This document shows, piece by piece, positions 44,193 to 55,773 of a DNA stretch of 64,000 nt (its first letter is position 1; every line of letters begins with the position of its first letter). The position numbers and the translations under genes were made by a program. A model generated the notes under the pieces. It did no database searches, had not been told where the DNA came from, and saw only the letters and a program-made list of their open reading frames with translations. Source of the DNA: Candolleomyces eurysporus. Taxonomy: Eukaryota > Basidiomycota > Agaricomycetes > Agaricales > Psathyrellaceae. The stretch spans positions 1 to 64,000 of the forward strand of contig JANBPK010000826.1 in NCBI GenBank assembly GCA_027579435.1, read 5' to 3'.

Positions 44193-46692
44193 TTACGGTA
44201 TAGGCCCGGTGGATGAGGGCGACAGGCGATCCGCTTCTTGTTCCAACTTTGAGATTTTGCAGAGATCATCTTCTTGTCCCGTAGCATCGAGGCGCAGCTG
44301 GAGGAGAGAAGCCATGAGGCGGAGGCATTCAGCTCGATTCCGGTGCCCAACAGGACGATGGAACGCGAGGAGCCCCTCGCAATGAGCTATTGCTTCTTGT
44401 AGGTGGGAGAGTGTTTGGGTCTTCCCGTACATCAATTGGAGGGATATGATAAGGTTCTCAAGTGCAATGGAGCGATATGGATGAGGGGATGGTCGAAGTT
44501 CGAGTGCTTCACGAAGCAAAGAAATGGCCTCCTCGAGGTCAGTCATGATTGCGGTGCGCCGATGACGATCCAGGAGTGCCTCACCGAGACTGTTGAGTGA
44601 GTGCGAGCGATTTGTATGAGGAGATGGTTCGAAGTCCGAGTGCTTCACGAAGCAAGGAAATGCCCTCCTCAAGGTCAGCCGTGGATCCTGTGCACCCATG
44701 ACGATCCAGGAGTACACCGCCAAGATTGTCGAGTGAGTTTGAGCGAAATGGATGAAACGAGGGCTGAAGGTTGAGTGCTTCACGATACACGGAAACGGCC
44801 TCCTCAAGGTCAGCCATGGTTCCTGTGAGCCAATGGCGATCTATGAGTGCATTGCCAAGATTGTTGAGTGAAAGTGAGCGGTCCGGATGAGGCGATGGTA
44901 GAAGTTTGAGTGCTTCACGATGCAGGGAAATGGCTTTGTCTATGTCCATGAGAGACCCGATCTGACTGGCACGGTCACGATATACAGTGGCCAGGACCGT
45001 AATCCACTCGGGGATCCCAGGTTGGAGTGCAAGTGCCTGGCGACAGAGGTGGACAGCGGAACTGTAATCCGATGGCTTGAAGCAGCCCAGCCCGCCGTCT
45101 GAATGGTTGTGTAAATATCTAAAAGCATAGCCCACAACGGCGGGAATCTGTTTGCTGGAGCGAACAAACAACTCTGGGTCTTGTCGCAGATACTGGAGTT
45201 CACACTCAAGGAAACGAAGGTAGAGGCGGACATGATGGGACGGGTGCGCAAAGAAATTGCCCGATCGACTTTGGGTAGTCAGGAAGTCGCGGAGGGAGGT
45301 GTGGCAGAGTGTGACAGGTATGTCATCTGTTCCTGGAACTTGAATGATCGCCTGCAAGTTCACGAGGACATTGACGACCTCGTATATATGGATTCCGAGG
45401 AGCTCTGCGATCGCCGACGTCGAAAGCGGTGCCGAAAGCAGTGTGATGGTTGATATGATATCGGAGAAGTGGGGGAGGTGCTGAGAGCGGGCCAATGTTT
45501 GTGCGTAAAGCCCATCGAGGCCGGGATTCATCTCGAGGGCCAAGGGGAGGCGATCCATTGGTGTTCGTGGGTCGTTTGCTTCGGTGTTCATTGCCATAAT
45601 GAATTTAAACACAGCTGAGGCGAAAATGAATGATCCCCCAATATGTTTGACAAGTTTGCGTCGGTCGCTCTGGGTAGGCCACTCTCCATGCTGCCGAACG
45701 TACGCTCGGATGACCGAGTTCCGCCTACATCCATCCTCAAAAAGGATTTGCAGGAAGGTGGTGATATCGTCATCGGAGCAATGGTCCACGAGGTTGTCCA
45801 ACCTGACCGCTGGAACGTTCAGGCGGGATTGGATGTGCTCTTCAACCCGGCTCGTGATAAAAACGCGGAGGGGAATAAGAGGGTTGTTGTTGAAAAACGC
45901 CAGCATTCCGTCAATGAGCTCCTGGACTTCATCTTTGTCATCGCACTCGTCCAACCCATCCAGCACCATGAGGAATGGGCCTCGCGTCAACACCCCGACC
46001 ACTTTCTTCCTCCGAACAAGAGCTTTGAATGATTCATGGACAAAGCTTTTCTTCCTCTGAACGACAGCTTTGAATGGTTCATAGACCAAGCACCGCATAC
46101 GGTCCTGTAGAGAAACACCTCCTCCCGGTGGCGACAGCAATGCCGGGTTTCGTTGTACAGCTTCGCGTATGAAGGGTTCCGTCTGGGGGATAGCCGCTGC
46201 CATCTGACTTGCTAAAGTCGTCGGAAGCCTCCCAATCTTGCTCCTATCGCCTGCATTTCGGAAGAAAAAGAAGCTTATGACCGGCCTATCCTCCCGCTTG
46301 GACGTCTCACAGACCTCCTGAGATATGGAAGACTTTCCAGACCCGACATATCCATGCATCCATCGCACATGAGGTTCTGACACAGTCGTGACATCGCTCC
46401 TTGCCCAGTTGTTAACGTTCTCGACCACCTGTAGCCTCGTGCCAGGAAAGCAAGCAGAGTCGGGGGGTGATCGTTTTCGATTGCGAGTATGGGATGCATC
46501 GGTGATGGGCTGAAGAATGTCGAATAAGCCTAAAGGTGAATGGTTAATGTTTTCCAGACGACATCGCTAAATTCACCACTTACTCCTCTGCTCGGCGCTA
46601 ATAAGCGAACCGTGCTGGTGGAAGCCTCCCTCGACGTTATTAACTACCATCTGTCCTATCTGCGCATTTTGGGATCCTGATAAGACGTTCAT
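44193..46692 (-). pseudogene. NLR copy D: NACHT-TPR gene with one frameshift, chimeric ends
   Basis: Exons 46692-46584 and 46529-44193. With one base removed they give about 814 residues. Exon 1 encodes SQNAQIGQMVVNNVEGG. NACHT: GYVGSGKSS, FLMVLDGLDECD, FITSRVEEHI. Four TPR units follow. An extra T in plus-strand gatggttcgaag (about 44628; gatggtcgaag in other units) shifts the frame inside the third unit, after STADLEEGISLLREA. The rest (LEEAISLLREALELRPSP... GPIP*) is intact in the shifted frame. The NACHT half matches E-G, whereas the tail (LMYGKTQTLSHL ... GPIP) matches A-C. A 15-residue duplication (FKAVVQRKK then FKALVRRKK) lies before Walker B. A single recent lesion or an assembly error are both possible. 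Confidence 0.75.
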
Positions 46693-47481
46693 TGGCACCT
46701 ACATGAAGAACGGTCAGTTATGTAGTCAGATCAAGGGGGATGAATATGGACAGCACAATCCATACTGATCTTACCGGTACTGCTTGATGGTAGGAGCGCA
46801 GTTGGATGCTTTCAGCCCAGGTGCGTTTCTTGGATGTTGGGGAAAGGATGTGTAGAGTCAATAGGTGCTAGTCAGTCGCAGCAATGGGATGATGGGGGAA
46901 GGGAGCAAACACCGCTATAACATGCTGGCCTCATGCTACTGCTGTTGACCTCTGTTTCCCACGTACGGTTTTGTTCTAGTTACGGCAGGTCATGCATTGA
47001 TGACTGGCCTGCTGGGTGCTTAGGCCCGTAATCTGACTGTCGGTCAATCCAAGGGCATACCAGGCGTACCAGATTGCACTCCCCCAGGTCCAGGGCGTTC
47101 TATAGGGAATTGGCGAGCGAACAGGGTGCAAGGAGGTTGAGCTGAAGCAAGTAAATTCAGATTGATGATGATCAACGCCCATTCTGGCGAGGGATGAGGG
47201 ACTGGTATCAACTGCAGTGCATTTTGGGTATGTGAAGTTTGTCGTCATGATTTGAGGGTCAAATGAGAGAGAGAAGGCCCCCGCCTCCGATTCTGCGAAA
47301 ACGTATCTCGGACCTCCCTGCAAATTTGATAACTTGAATTGATATACCTCGCAGTCTATTTAGAGAAGCTGGAGTGCAAGAGTGTGGTGCGCCCAATTTT
47401 GTCGTCGCTGTTCGCTCCTGACCACGACATGAATCTTCTCTTTTATTGCCTCGGGCTTAGCGAGTCTGATTTCGCACATAC
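46693..47481. repeat. Shared 5' region of NLR copy D
   Basis: Similar to 52741-53540 (copy E) and, from about 63010, to the region before copy G; the F copy matches only its first 200-300 bp. It must carry the promoter. Minus-strand ORFs within it are not conserved between copies and I do not call them. Confidence 0.6.
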
Positions 47482-47900
47482 ATGATCGTTGGTAAAAGCA
47501 TCAACGCGTCCACGTCAACCCCTGTCAACCCCGGCAAGAATCAAACTCAACCCGATCTCCCAGCTCGAATGGGCATGGCAAATGCAGAGTACAAAGACGT
47601 GTCCTATCACTTGCGGGGACGGCCTCACCTCTCAGCGTTTGCACAAGCGTTCCCAATCCGCCCTCCCAAGGCCTTCGCTCGGCTGAATTCTCCTTCACTA
47701 ATCTCCCTCAACCCTATTTCTGCGCTCCTTACCCACACTCTGACGCGGACAGAGATTACCTATCCGACGTCTGGCCCAACGGCGGAGCATTTTTGAATCA
47801 GGCCGAGACTTGGACTTGTCCAACCCGCACGGTCTCCGTCGTCTCCCCTAGCCTCCAACCCCCACCATCCCCTTCTTTGTTCACGCTCCCTGGCTCGTAA
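47482..47900 (+). other. Unidentified captured fragment next to VPS15 copy 1
   Basis: The segment has coding look in mixed + frames (ISQLEWAWQMQSTK; YFCAPYPHSDADRDYLSDVW) and is repeated at about 53608-53970. It lies just upstream of the VPS15 start, so it is probably the sequence that preceded VPS15 at the donor locus. I could not identify it. Confidence 0.35.
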
Positions 47901-47995
47901 ATGCTGGAAAGGCAACCATTGGAGCTACAGAACATACTCCCGATACGCATCTCTCCTGAATCGTATGCCCATCAACATATATCAACCGTACTAAT

Positions 47996-49560
47996 ATGGG
48001 GAACACGCATTCGGCACGTACAACAAGCGCGATAGACTCTTTTGTGCTGGAACTGGGGCCTGATGTCGTCCATGAGAAGAGGTGAGCCCTTTGTGTTGTG
48101 TACCAGTTGCTTACGGGGGTGCTGATATTGTTCATACTTGTGAATAGCATCAGCAATCGACATTTCCTGAAGACGGTCAAAGGCAAACATGGAAATGGCC
48201 ACCTAGTCATCAACATATCCACCAAGCCAGATCCTGGACTCTTGTTGAGAAGCTACACCCGGACGTTGAAGTGTAAGTGGCATTCTTGAAGGGTGGCTCT
48301 CTCTGGCTGATATGTGACCCCCAGTCGAGAAAGACGTGCTGATAGACATATCCAAAGTGTATAATTACCAGGGCTTTGTGGTAACAGAAACGGCTGGGTA
48401 CATCATACAGCAGTGGATCGGGAGGAACCTGTACGACTGAATTAGGTACGTGAGCCTCAACAACCTCCTACGCGACGTCGGCCTGACTCTTTGAAAGCAC
48501 GCGACCTTTCCTTAGCACCATCGAGAAGAAGTGGATTCCTTTTCAGCTACCAAATGCCGGGAGCCGTAACATCCTGCACGACGACATCAAGTCCGAGAAC
48601 ATTCATTACGCCGCCTTCATGCCCACATGCCTGCCCCTTGGTGACCCCTCCGATTTCTCCTACCGTGACACCTCTCGACAAAGAACATGCAATGGCTTCA
48701 GAACGCTTCTCTACCCAGTACAGCAATCTTGAAATCAGCACATAAAAGTCCAAACTGGCTCAAGAAGAGACGTTAGACAAGCGAGACGGGAGGTCACAGA
48801 GTCCATGGACTGCTTCAGTGCAGGATGCGTCATTGCCAAATTCTCCCTCAAAGTAGCACCTCTTTTCACCGTGAGCCGACTTTACGAGTACGGAGAGAGG
48901 GAGTTCAATGCCAATCTGCAATAGCAGACGTATCCACTCGAGTGAGTGATCGCGTATTTGAGGCGGCTTGCGGCGGCTTCTGACCTCTTTGGCAGTAGGG
49001 TTTCATCAAGCAAACGATTCACCTTGAGCCTACTTTAGACACCCTACTGCACACCTTGTTCACACCCCTGAGGCAACGCATTCCCCAAAGCATATTACTT
49101 CTTGCACGACTGCGCTTCATCTATCGACGAGACTGTGCCGGGGCCGTCATACGCCAACGCACCAGTACCCACCACTCCATCTGGTTCATCGGTATCTGTG
49201 AAAACAGCACGTCTGAGCGTCACTGACCATCTGCTGCAACAGACTCTGAAAGCCGGCACAACAACTTGGACCACAGGTCGGAAAGGTTGTGGGAAGACTA
49301 CAAAAGCGAGCCATACCTTGCACCCAAGGCGGACAAAACGGCGATCGAAGTGAATGTGGAATGTGTCTCACCGGTCAGCGTGCAGTATAAGCGGAGCTGT
49401 ATTTCGCCTTTGCTCTCGCACCTCGTTTGTTAGCTAGATCATATTCAGGACGTGATTCCTCTCAAAGTGCATATCCCTAATTGCGACTCTCTTATCTTGT
49501 CGCTGACCATAAGGGATCGTAAGTTCAGATTCGCAGACGGTGTCAATGTTTGTATAAACG
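47996..49560 (+). pseudogene. VPS15: VPS15 (PI3K regulatory kinase) 5' fragment, copy 1
   Basis: The fragment begins at a true-looking start: MGNTHSARTTSAIDSFVLEL, with the N-myristoylation glycine of Vps15. After an intron (gtgagccc...gaatag) comes FLKTVKGKHGNGHLVI and KPDPGLLLRSYTRTLK. After a second intron comes LIDISKVYNYQGFVVTETAG then YIIQQWIGRNLYD and a TGA. Further on, broken frames give DIKSENIHYAA (kinase-loop region), MDCFSAGCVIA, LWEDYKSEPYLAPKADKTAI and VIPLKVHIPNC. Vps15 is the scaffold pseudokinase of the Vps34 complex in autophagy and endosomal sorting. Only its N-terminal part (kinase and start of HEAT region) is present. Stops and frame changes make it dead; retained introns show DNA-level copying. 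Confidence 0.85.
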
Positions 49561-50148
49561 TATCTAGGAATCAATGTAATTAACGAAACCTTTTCACATC
49601 TCAACCACACCTCCATCCTGGTTGTGATTTGCGGAGCACAGACTGGAGCCCATATGGCGTGTAGTGCTCAAGTTTTGGGGGCTCGTTGGGATAACGACCA
49701 AGCTGGATGTCCTTTCTCGGATGTTCCTGTGCCCGTGTGGAGTTCTCGACCTGACGCTGAGAGGACTCAGCTTTAATCGTGCATGCCCGGTCACGCTGGA
49801 AATGGTCGCTGACGACCTTGTAATATGAGGAAGAGTTCGAAGTTGACCTGGGATACACAGTAAAGAAATCTGGACAATGGACTCGCGAACTGAATGAAAT
49901 CACCCGTTGAGACTTTCATTGTCCTGTTACAATTAAAAATCCATCTACATCTACAGTACAATAACATGCAAAAGTCAACTAAAATAGATAGATCATGATT
50001 AATGGAACGGTACCAGAAATTCAGAGTGTCTGATGACGGGATAGACGGAAGAACATCGTTGGGGTCCGACAAATCTTCTACCAAAGCAATGAAACAATAT
50101 ACGCGCAACTTACAAAAGTATGTCCCCCCTGCACCCGTGTTGGTACAA
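49561..50148. repeat. 3' flank of NLR copy E
   Basis: From about 49790 this resembles 55400-55773 and 60010-60270, the 3' flanks of copies F and G, with shared stretches such as the gatagac block near 50040. No gene. Confidence 0.5.
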
Positions 50149-52740
50149 TTATGTCGCGCACTCCATAGATGAAGCTAATAATAGATCTGCTTCTTCCTTC
50201 AATGTTGCAATCTTGGCAAGATCTCCCTCTTGTCCCGTAGCATCGAAGCGCGTCCGGAGAAGAGAGATCAAACTGTTGAGGGTATTGGCTCGATCCCGGT
50301 GCCCAACAGGATAATGAAACGCGAGGAGTTCCTCACAATGGGCTATTGCCTCTTGGAGGTGGGAGAGTGCGCGGGTTTCTTTGTACATGGCTCGGAGCGA
50401 TTTGACAAGGTCGCAAAGCGAATATGAACGATACGGGTGAGGCGATGGTCGAAATTCCAGTGCTGCACGATGCAGAGCAATGGCATCTTCAAGGTCAGCC
50501 AGAGCTCCCATGCACAGATGACGATGCATGAGTGCAGTGCCAAGGCTGTGGAGCGAGTCCGAGCGAAGCGGATGAGGGTACGGTCGAAGTTTGATTGCTT
50601 CATGAAGCAAGGAAATAGCCTCTTCAAGATCGGCCTTGGTTTTTGTGAGCCTATGGCGATCCACGAGTGCAATGCCAAGAGAGGTGAGTGAAGACGAGCG
50701 ATCCTGATGAGGCGATGAATGAAGTTCGAGTGCTTCACGAAGCAGGGAAATGCTCTCCTCAAGGTCAGCTGTGAATCCTGTGCACCCATAACGATCCAGG
50801 AGTACACGGCCAAGATTGTTGAGTGAGTCTGAGCGAAATGGATGAAACGACGGTCGAAGATTGAGTGCTTCACGATACACTGAAACAGCCTCCTCAAGGT
50901 CAGCCATGGTTCCTTTGAGCCAATAGCGATCTAAGAGTGCACTACCGAGATTGGCGAGTGAATTTGAGCGGTCCGGGTCAGGCGATGGTCGAAGTTGGAG
51001 TGCTTCACGATGCAGGGAAATGGCTTCGTCCATGTCCGTGAGAGACCCGATCTGACTGGCACGGTCACGATATACAGCGGCCAGGATCATGATCCACTTG
51101 GGGGTCCCAGGTAGGAGCGCAAGTGCCTCGCGACAGAGGTGGACAGCAGAACTGTACTCCGATGGCTTGAAGCAGCCCAGCCCGCCGTCTGAATGATTTT
51201 GTAAATATCTTCCAACATAGTCCACAACGGGAGGAATCTGTTTGCCAGAGCGAACAAACAACTCTGGGTCTTGTCGCAGATACTGGAGTTCACACTCAAG
51301 GAAACGAAGGTAGAGGCGGACATGATGGGACGGGTGCGCAAAGAAATTGCCCGATCGACTTTGGGTAGTCAGGAAGTCGCGGAGGGAGGTGTGGCAGAGT
51401 GTGACAGGTATGTCGTCTGTTCCCGGAACTTGAATGATTGCCTGCAAGTTCACGAGGACATTGACGACCTCGTATATATGGATTCCAAGGAGCTCTGCGA
51501 TTGCTGATGTCGAAAGTGGTGCCGAAAGCAGTGCGATGGTTGATATGATATTGGAGAAGTGGGGGAGGTGCTGAGAGCGGGCCAATGTTTGTGCGTAAAG
51601 CCCATCGAGGCCGGGATTCATCTCAAGGGCCAAGGGAAGGCGATCCATTGGTGTTCGTGGGTCGCTTGCTTCGGTGTTCATTGCCATAATAAATTTAAAC
51701 ACGGCTGAGGCGAAAATGAAGGATCCTCCAATATGTTTGACAAGTTTGCGCCGGTCGCTCTGGGTAGGCCACTCTCCGTACTGCCGAACGTAGGCTCGGA
51801 TGACCGAGTTTCGCCTACATCCATCCCCGAAAAGGATGTGCAGGAAGGTGGCGATGTCATCGTCTGAACAATGGTCTACAAGGTTGTCCAACCTGACTGC
51901 TGGAACATCCAGGCGAGATTGGATGTGCTCTTCGACCCGGCTCGTGATAAAAACGCGGAGGGGAATAAGGGGGTTGTCGTTGAAAAACACCAGCATTCCG
52001 TCGATGAGCTCCTGAACTTCATCCTTATCATCGCACTCGTCCAACCCATCCAGCACCATGAGGAATGGGCCTTGTGCCAACGCCCCGACTCTTTCCTTCC
52101 TCCGAACGAGGGCTCTGAATGGTTCATAGACTAAGCACTGCATCCGGTCTTGTAGAGAAATGGCTTCCCCGGGGGGAGACAGCAATGCCGGATCGCGTTG
52201 TACAGCTTCGCGTATGAAGGGTTCTGTCTGCGGGATAGTTGCTGCCATCTGGCTTGCTAGAGTCGTCGGAAGCCTCCCAATCTTGCTCCTATCGCCTGCA
52301 TTTCGGAAGAAAAAGAAGCTTATGATTGGCCTATCCTCCCGCTTGGACGTCTCACAGACCTCCTGAGATATGGAAGACTTTCCAGACCCGACATATCCAT
52401 GCATCCAGCGCACATGAGGTTCCGACACAGTTGTGATATCGCTCCTTGCCCAATTGTTAACGTTCTCGACCACCTGTAGCCTTGTTCCAGGAAAGCAAGC
52501 AGAGTCGGGAGGTGATCGTTTTCGATTGCGAGTATGGGATGCATCGGTGATGGGCTGAAGAATGTCGAATAAGCCTCAAGGTAAATGGTTAGTCTTTGTT
52601 ACACAAAAGACATTGATAGATCCACACTTACTCCTGTGCTCAGCGTTAATAAGCGAACTGTGCTGGTGGAAGGCTCCCTCGACGTGGTAGTTGACCATCT
52701 GTCCTATCTGGGCATTTTTGGATTCTGGAAAGATGTCCAT
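50149..52740 (-). CDS. NLR copy E: NACHT-TPR STAND NTPase
   Basis: Exons 52740-52632 and 52574-50149 give 844 residues with no break. Exon 1 reads MDIFPESKNAQIGQMVNYHV, then EGAFHQHSSL. The second exon has DASHTRNRKRSPPDSACFPG, Walker A GYVGSGKSS, Walker B FLMVLDGLDECD, FITSRVEEHI, then LPLALEMNPGLDGLYAQTLA at the NACHT C-terminal side. Five 45-residue TPR units follow, then a tail ending SSMECAT*. It is the cleanest member of the right-hand array. Its neighbour upstream is VPS15 copy 2 and downstream VPS15 copy 1. Confidence 0.92.
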
Positions 52741-53607
52741 TGGCACCTGCACGAAGAACAGTCAGGTATGTAGTCAGATCAAGAGGGATGAATATGGACA
52801 GCACAATCCATACTGATGCTTACCGATACTACTTGATGGTACGAGCGCGGTTGGATGCTTTCGGTCTCAGGTATGTCTCTGGGATGTTGGGGAAAGGATG
52901 TGTAGAGTCAATAGGTGCTAGGCAGTCGCAGTGATGGGATGATGGGGGAAGAGAGCGAATCCCTACAGCATGCTGGCGTCATGCTACTGCTGTTGACCTC
53001 TGTTTCCCACATACGGTTAAATCCATCTAGTATGATGACCGACACTGCTTGCTTCGCTCCGTAATCTAACTGTCCGTAAATCCAAGGGTCCACCAGGCGC
53101 ACCGTGTTTCACTCCACCCAGGACCAAGGGGCTCTATAGGCAACTGGCAAGCAAACAAGGCGCAAGGAGGTTGGGACAAAGCGAGTTAATTAAGATTGAT
53201 CTCCATTTTGGCGAGCGGCGGGATGAGGAACTGGTATTCACTGTAGTGCATTTGGGGTACGTGATGTTACTGTCGTCATGTTTCGAGGGTAAAATGGGAG
53301 AGAGAAGGCCCCCGACTCTGATCCTGCAAAAATGTATCTCGGACCTCCTTGCAAATTCGATAAATTGATCGACATACCTCAGAGTCTGTTTCGAGAGTGC
53401 AAGGATGTGGTGCGCCCCATTTTGTCATCGTCGCTGTTCGCTCCTGACCTCGACATGAATCTTCTCTTTTTATTGGCTCGGGCTTATGATTAGCGAGTCT
53501 AATTTTGCATACGCATGATCGTTGGTAAAGAGTGTCGTGTCTGAAGCATCCCATCCCCACCTCTATCAGGTGGCAAGAATCAGGCATCCACAACCGAACT
53601 CAAAGAT
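52741..53607. repeat. Shared 5' region of NLR copy E
   Basis: Similar to 46693-47481. It includes the sequence before the start codon and conserved blocks such as ggatgttggggaaaggatgtgtagag. No gene. Confidence 0.6.
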
Positions 53608-53970
53608 GTGCTAACTGATTTCCTACCTCAAATGGGCATGGCAAATGCGGAGTACAAGGACACTTGTCTAATCACTTGCGGGACGGTCTTACCTTTCTAT
53701 TTGCACAAGCGTTCCCAATCTACCTTTCATGGTGCCAACACCTCCGCTCACCTGAGTTTTCCTTCATTAATCTCCCTCAGTTCTCTTTCTGCGCCGCTTA
53801 CCCACACTCTGACGCGGACAGAGATCGCTTATCCGACGTCTGGACCAACAGCAGAGCAGGTTAAATTAGGCCGAGACTTGGACTTGTCCGGTCCCGCGCC
53901 GTCTCCGTCGTCTCCCCTTGCCTGCAAACTTTCACCATCCCCTTCGTCGTTCATGTTCCTTGGCTCGTAA
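53608..53970 (+). other. Unidentified captured fragment next to VPS15 copy 2
   Basis: Diverged copy of 47560-47900 (PEFSFINLPQFSFCAAYPHS here, AEFSFTNLPQPYFCAPYPHS there). Not identified. Confidence 0.35.
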
Positions 53971-54067
53971 ACATTGGAAAGTCAACCACTGGAGCTATAG
54001 GACACATCCCAATGCACCCTTCCCCTGAGCTATATGACCATCGAGGGGTAGCAACCGCACCAATATC

Positions 54068-55400
54068 ATGCATTCGGGCTCTACTTTCACGCGTACGACA
54101 AGCGCAATAGAATCTTTCGTGATAGAACTGGGACCCGATGTTGTCTATGAGAAGGGTTGAGTCTTTTATGATGTGTACCAGGTGCTCACGAGTGCTGATA
54201 TCCCTCTTACTGGTGCAGCATCGGTAATTCACGTTTACTGAAGATGCTTAAATGCAAACATAGAAACGACCACTGGGTCATCAAGATGTTCATTCAGCTA
54301 GACCCTGGAATCTCGTTGAGAAACTACACTCGGAGGTCAAAGCGTAAGTGGCACTTTAAAAAGTGGCTGTCTCTGGTTGATGTGTGACCTGCACAGTCGA
54401 CAAAGGAGCACTGATAGACGTACCCAATTTGTATGATTACCAAGGCTTCGTGAAAACAGAGAAAGCTGGGTACATTATACAGCAGTGGATTGCAAGTAAC
54501 CTGTGCGACCAATTCATGTGCGTGAGCTCCAGCAACCTCCTCCGCGATGTTGGCCTGACTCTTGGTAAGCATGCGACCTTTCCTAAGCACCATCGAGAAA
54601 AGGTGGATTACTTTTCAGCTACTGAATGCCCCCGCGACGCTCGGAACCGTAGCATCTGCCACGGTGATATCAAGTCCCGAGAACATTATTGTTGCATCGT
54701 CTTTGTTACCGAATTTGCATTTTACAAGCCTGCCTACCTGTCCCTCGATGACCCCTCCGATTTCTCCTTATACTTTGGCACTTCCAGACGAAGAACGTAC
54801 TGTGCTACCTTACCCGCAGAACGCTTTGATACACAGGATATAAACCCTGAATTCAACGCAAAGAAGTCCAAGTTAGCGCAAGAATAGACGTTATGCAAGC
54901 GAGACAGGAAGCCACAGAGTCTATGAACTGCTTTCGTGCAGCATGTGTCATTGCCAAACTCTCCCTCGAAGGAGCACCTCTTTCCACCCTCAGCCAACTT
55001 TAGTATGAGTACGGAGAAAGGGATTTTAAGGCCGATCCTCAATAGAGGACGTATCCATCCGGGTGAGTGATTGCGTATTTGAGGAGTCTTGTGGCAGCTT
55101 CTAAGCTCTTTGGCAGTAGAAGATCATCAAATAAATGATTCACCTTGAGCCCACTAACCACCTCACTCTCGACACCCTAACGTACACTTCCCGAGGCAAT
55201 GTATTCCCCAAAGCACCTTACTACTTCTTGCACAACTACATTTCCACTCTCAACGGCACTGCGCCGTCGTCATATATCAACACACCAGCACCCGGCACTC
55301 CATATGGCTCATCAGTACCTCTGAAAGCCAGCCCAACGACTTGGACCACAGGTTGGAAAAGTTATGTGAAGACTGCGAAAATGTCAAGCCATAATCGTGC
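54068..55400 (+). pseudogene. VPS15: VPS15 5' fragment, copy 2
   Basis: Reads HSGSTFTRTTSAIESFVIEL and GPDVVYEK; then KMFIQLDPGISLRNYTRR, LIDVPNLYDYQGFVKTEKAG, YIIQQWIASNLCDQF, CHGDIKSREHY, LSLDDPSDFSLYFGTSRRRT and MNCFRAACVIAKLSLEGAPL. These follow the Vps15 kinase domain in order, with introns in the same places as copy 1. The MGN start of copy 1 is altered here. Frameshifts and stops are at different places from copy 1, so the two decayed independently after the duplication. It ends near 55400, earlier than copy 1. Confidence 0.83.
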
Positions 55401-55773
55401 GCAACCGGTTACGCTGTACATGATCACTGATGTGTTTGTGATATGAAGAATAGTTCGAAGTTGACCGGGGATACACAGTGAAAGGAATCTGGAGGATAGA
55501 GTCGTGAACTGAATGAAATTACTGGTTGAGATTTTCATTGTCCTGTTACAATCAAAAATCCATCTACATCTACGGTTCAATGACGACATGCAAACGTCAA
55601 CTAAAACAGATATCATGATAAATGGGAACGGTACCAGACATTCATAGAGCCTAATGACGGGATAGACAGACGGTCATCGCTGGCGTCCGACAAATTTTCT
55701 ACAAAAGAAATAAATTAATGTACGTGCAATCACGACAACCTGTCCCCCCTGCAACCAACCCATGTTGGTACAA
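55401..55773. repeat. 3' flank of NLR copy F
   Basis: Shared with the 3' flanks of E and G. No gene. Confidence 0.5.

Noticed and set aside
47482..47700. Assignment of the captured fragment to SLX1 (LEWAWQ motif)
   Set aside because: Only six residues match; the following sequence does not continue as SLX1 in any frame.
50343..50897. Long open frames on alternative frames of the TPR arrays (also 56049-57287, 60465-61379)
   Set aside because: The 135-bp period, a multiple of three, repeats the same open shadow frame; no independent gene is needed.
47996..55400. VPS15 fragments as retrotransposed copies
   Set aside because: Introns with splice signals are still in place and no poly-A tail is seen, so copying was at DNA level.
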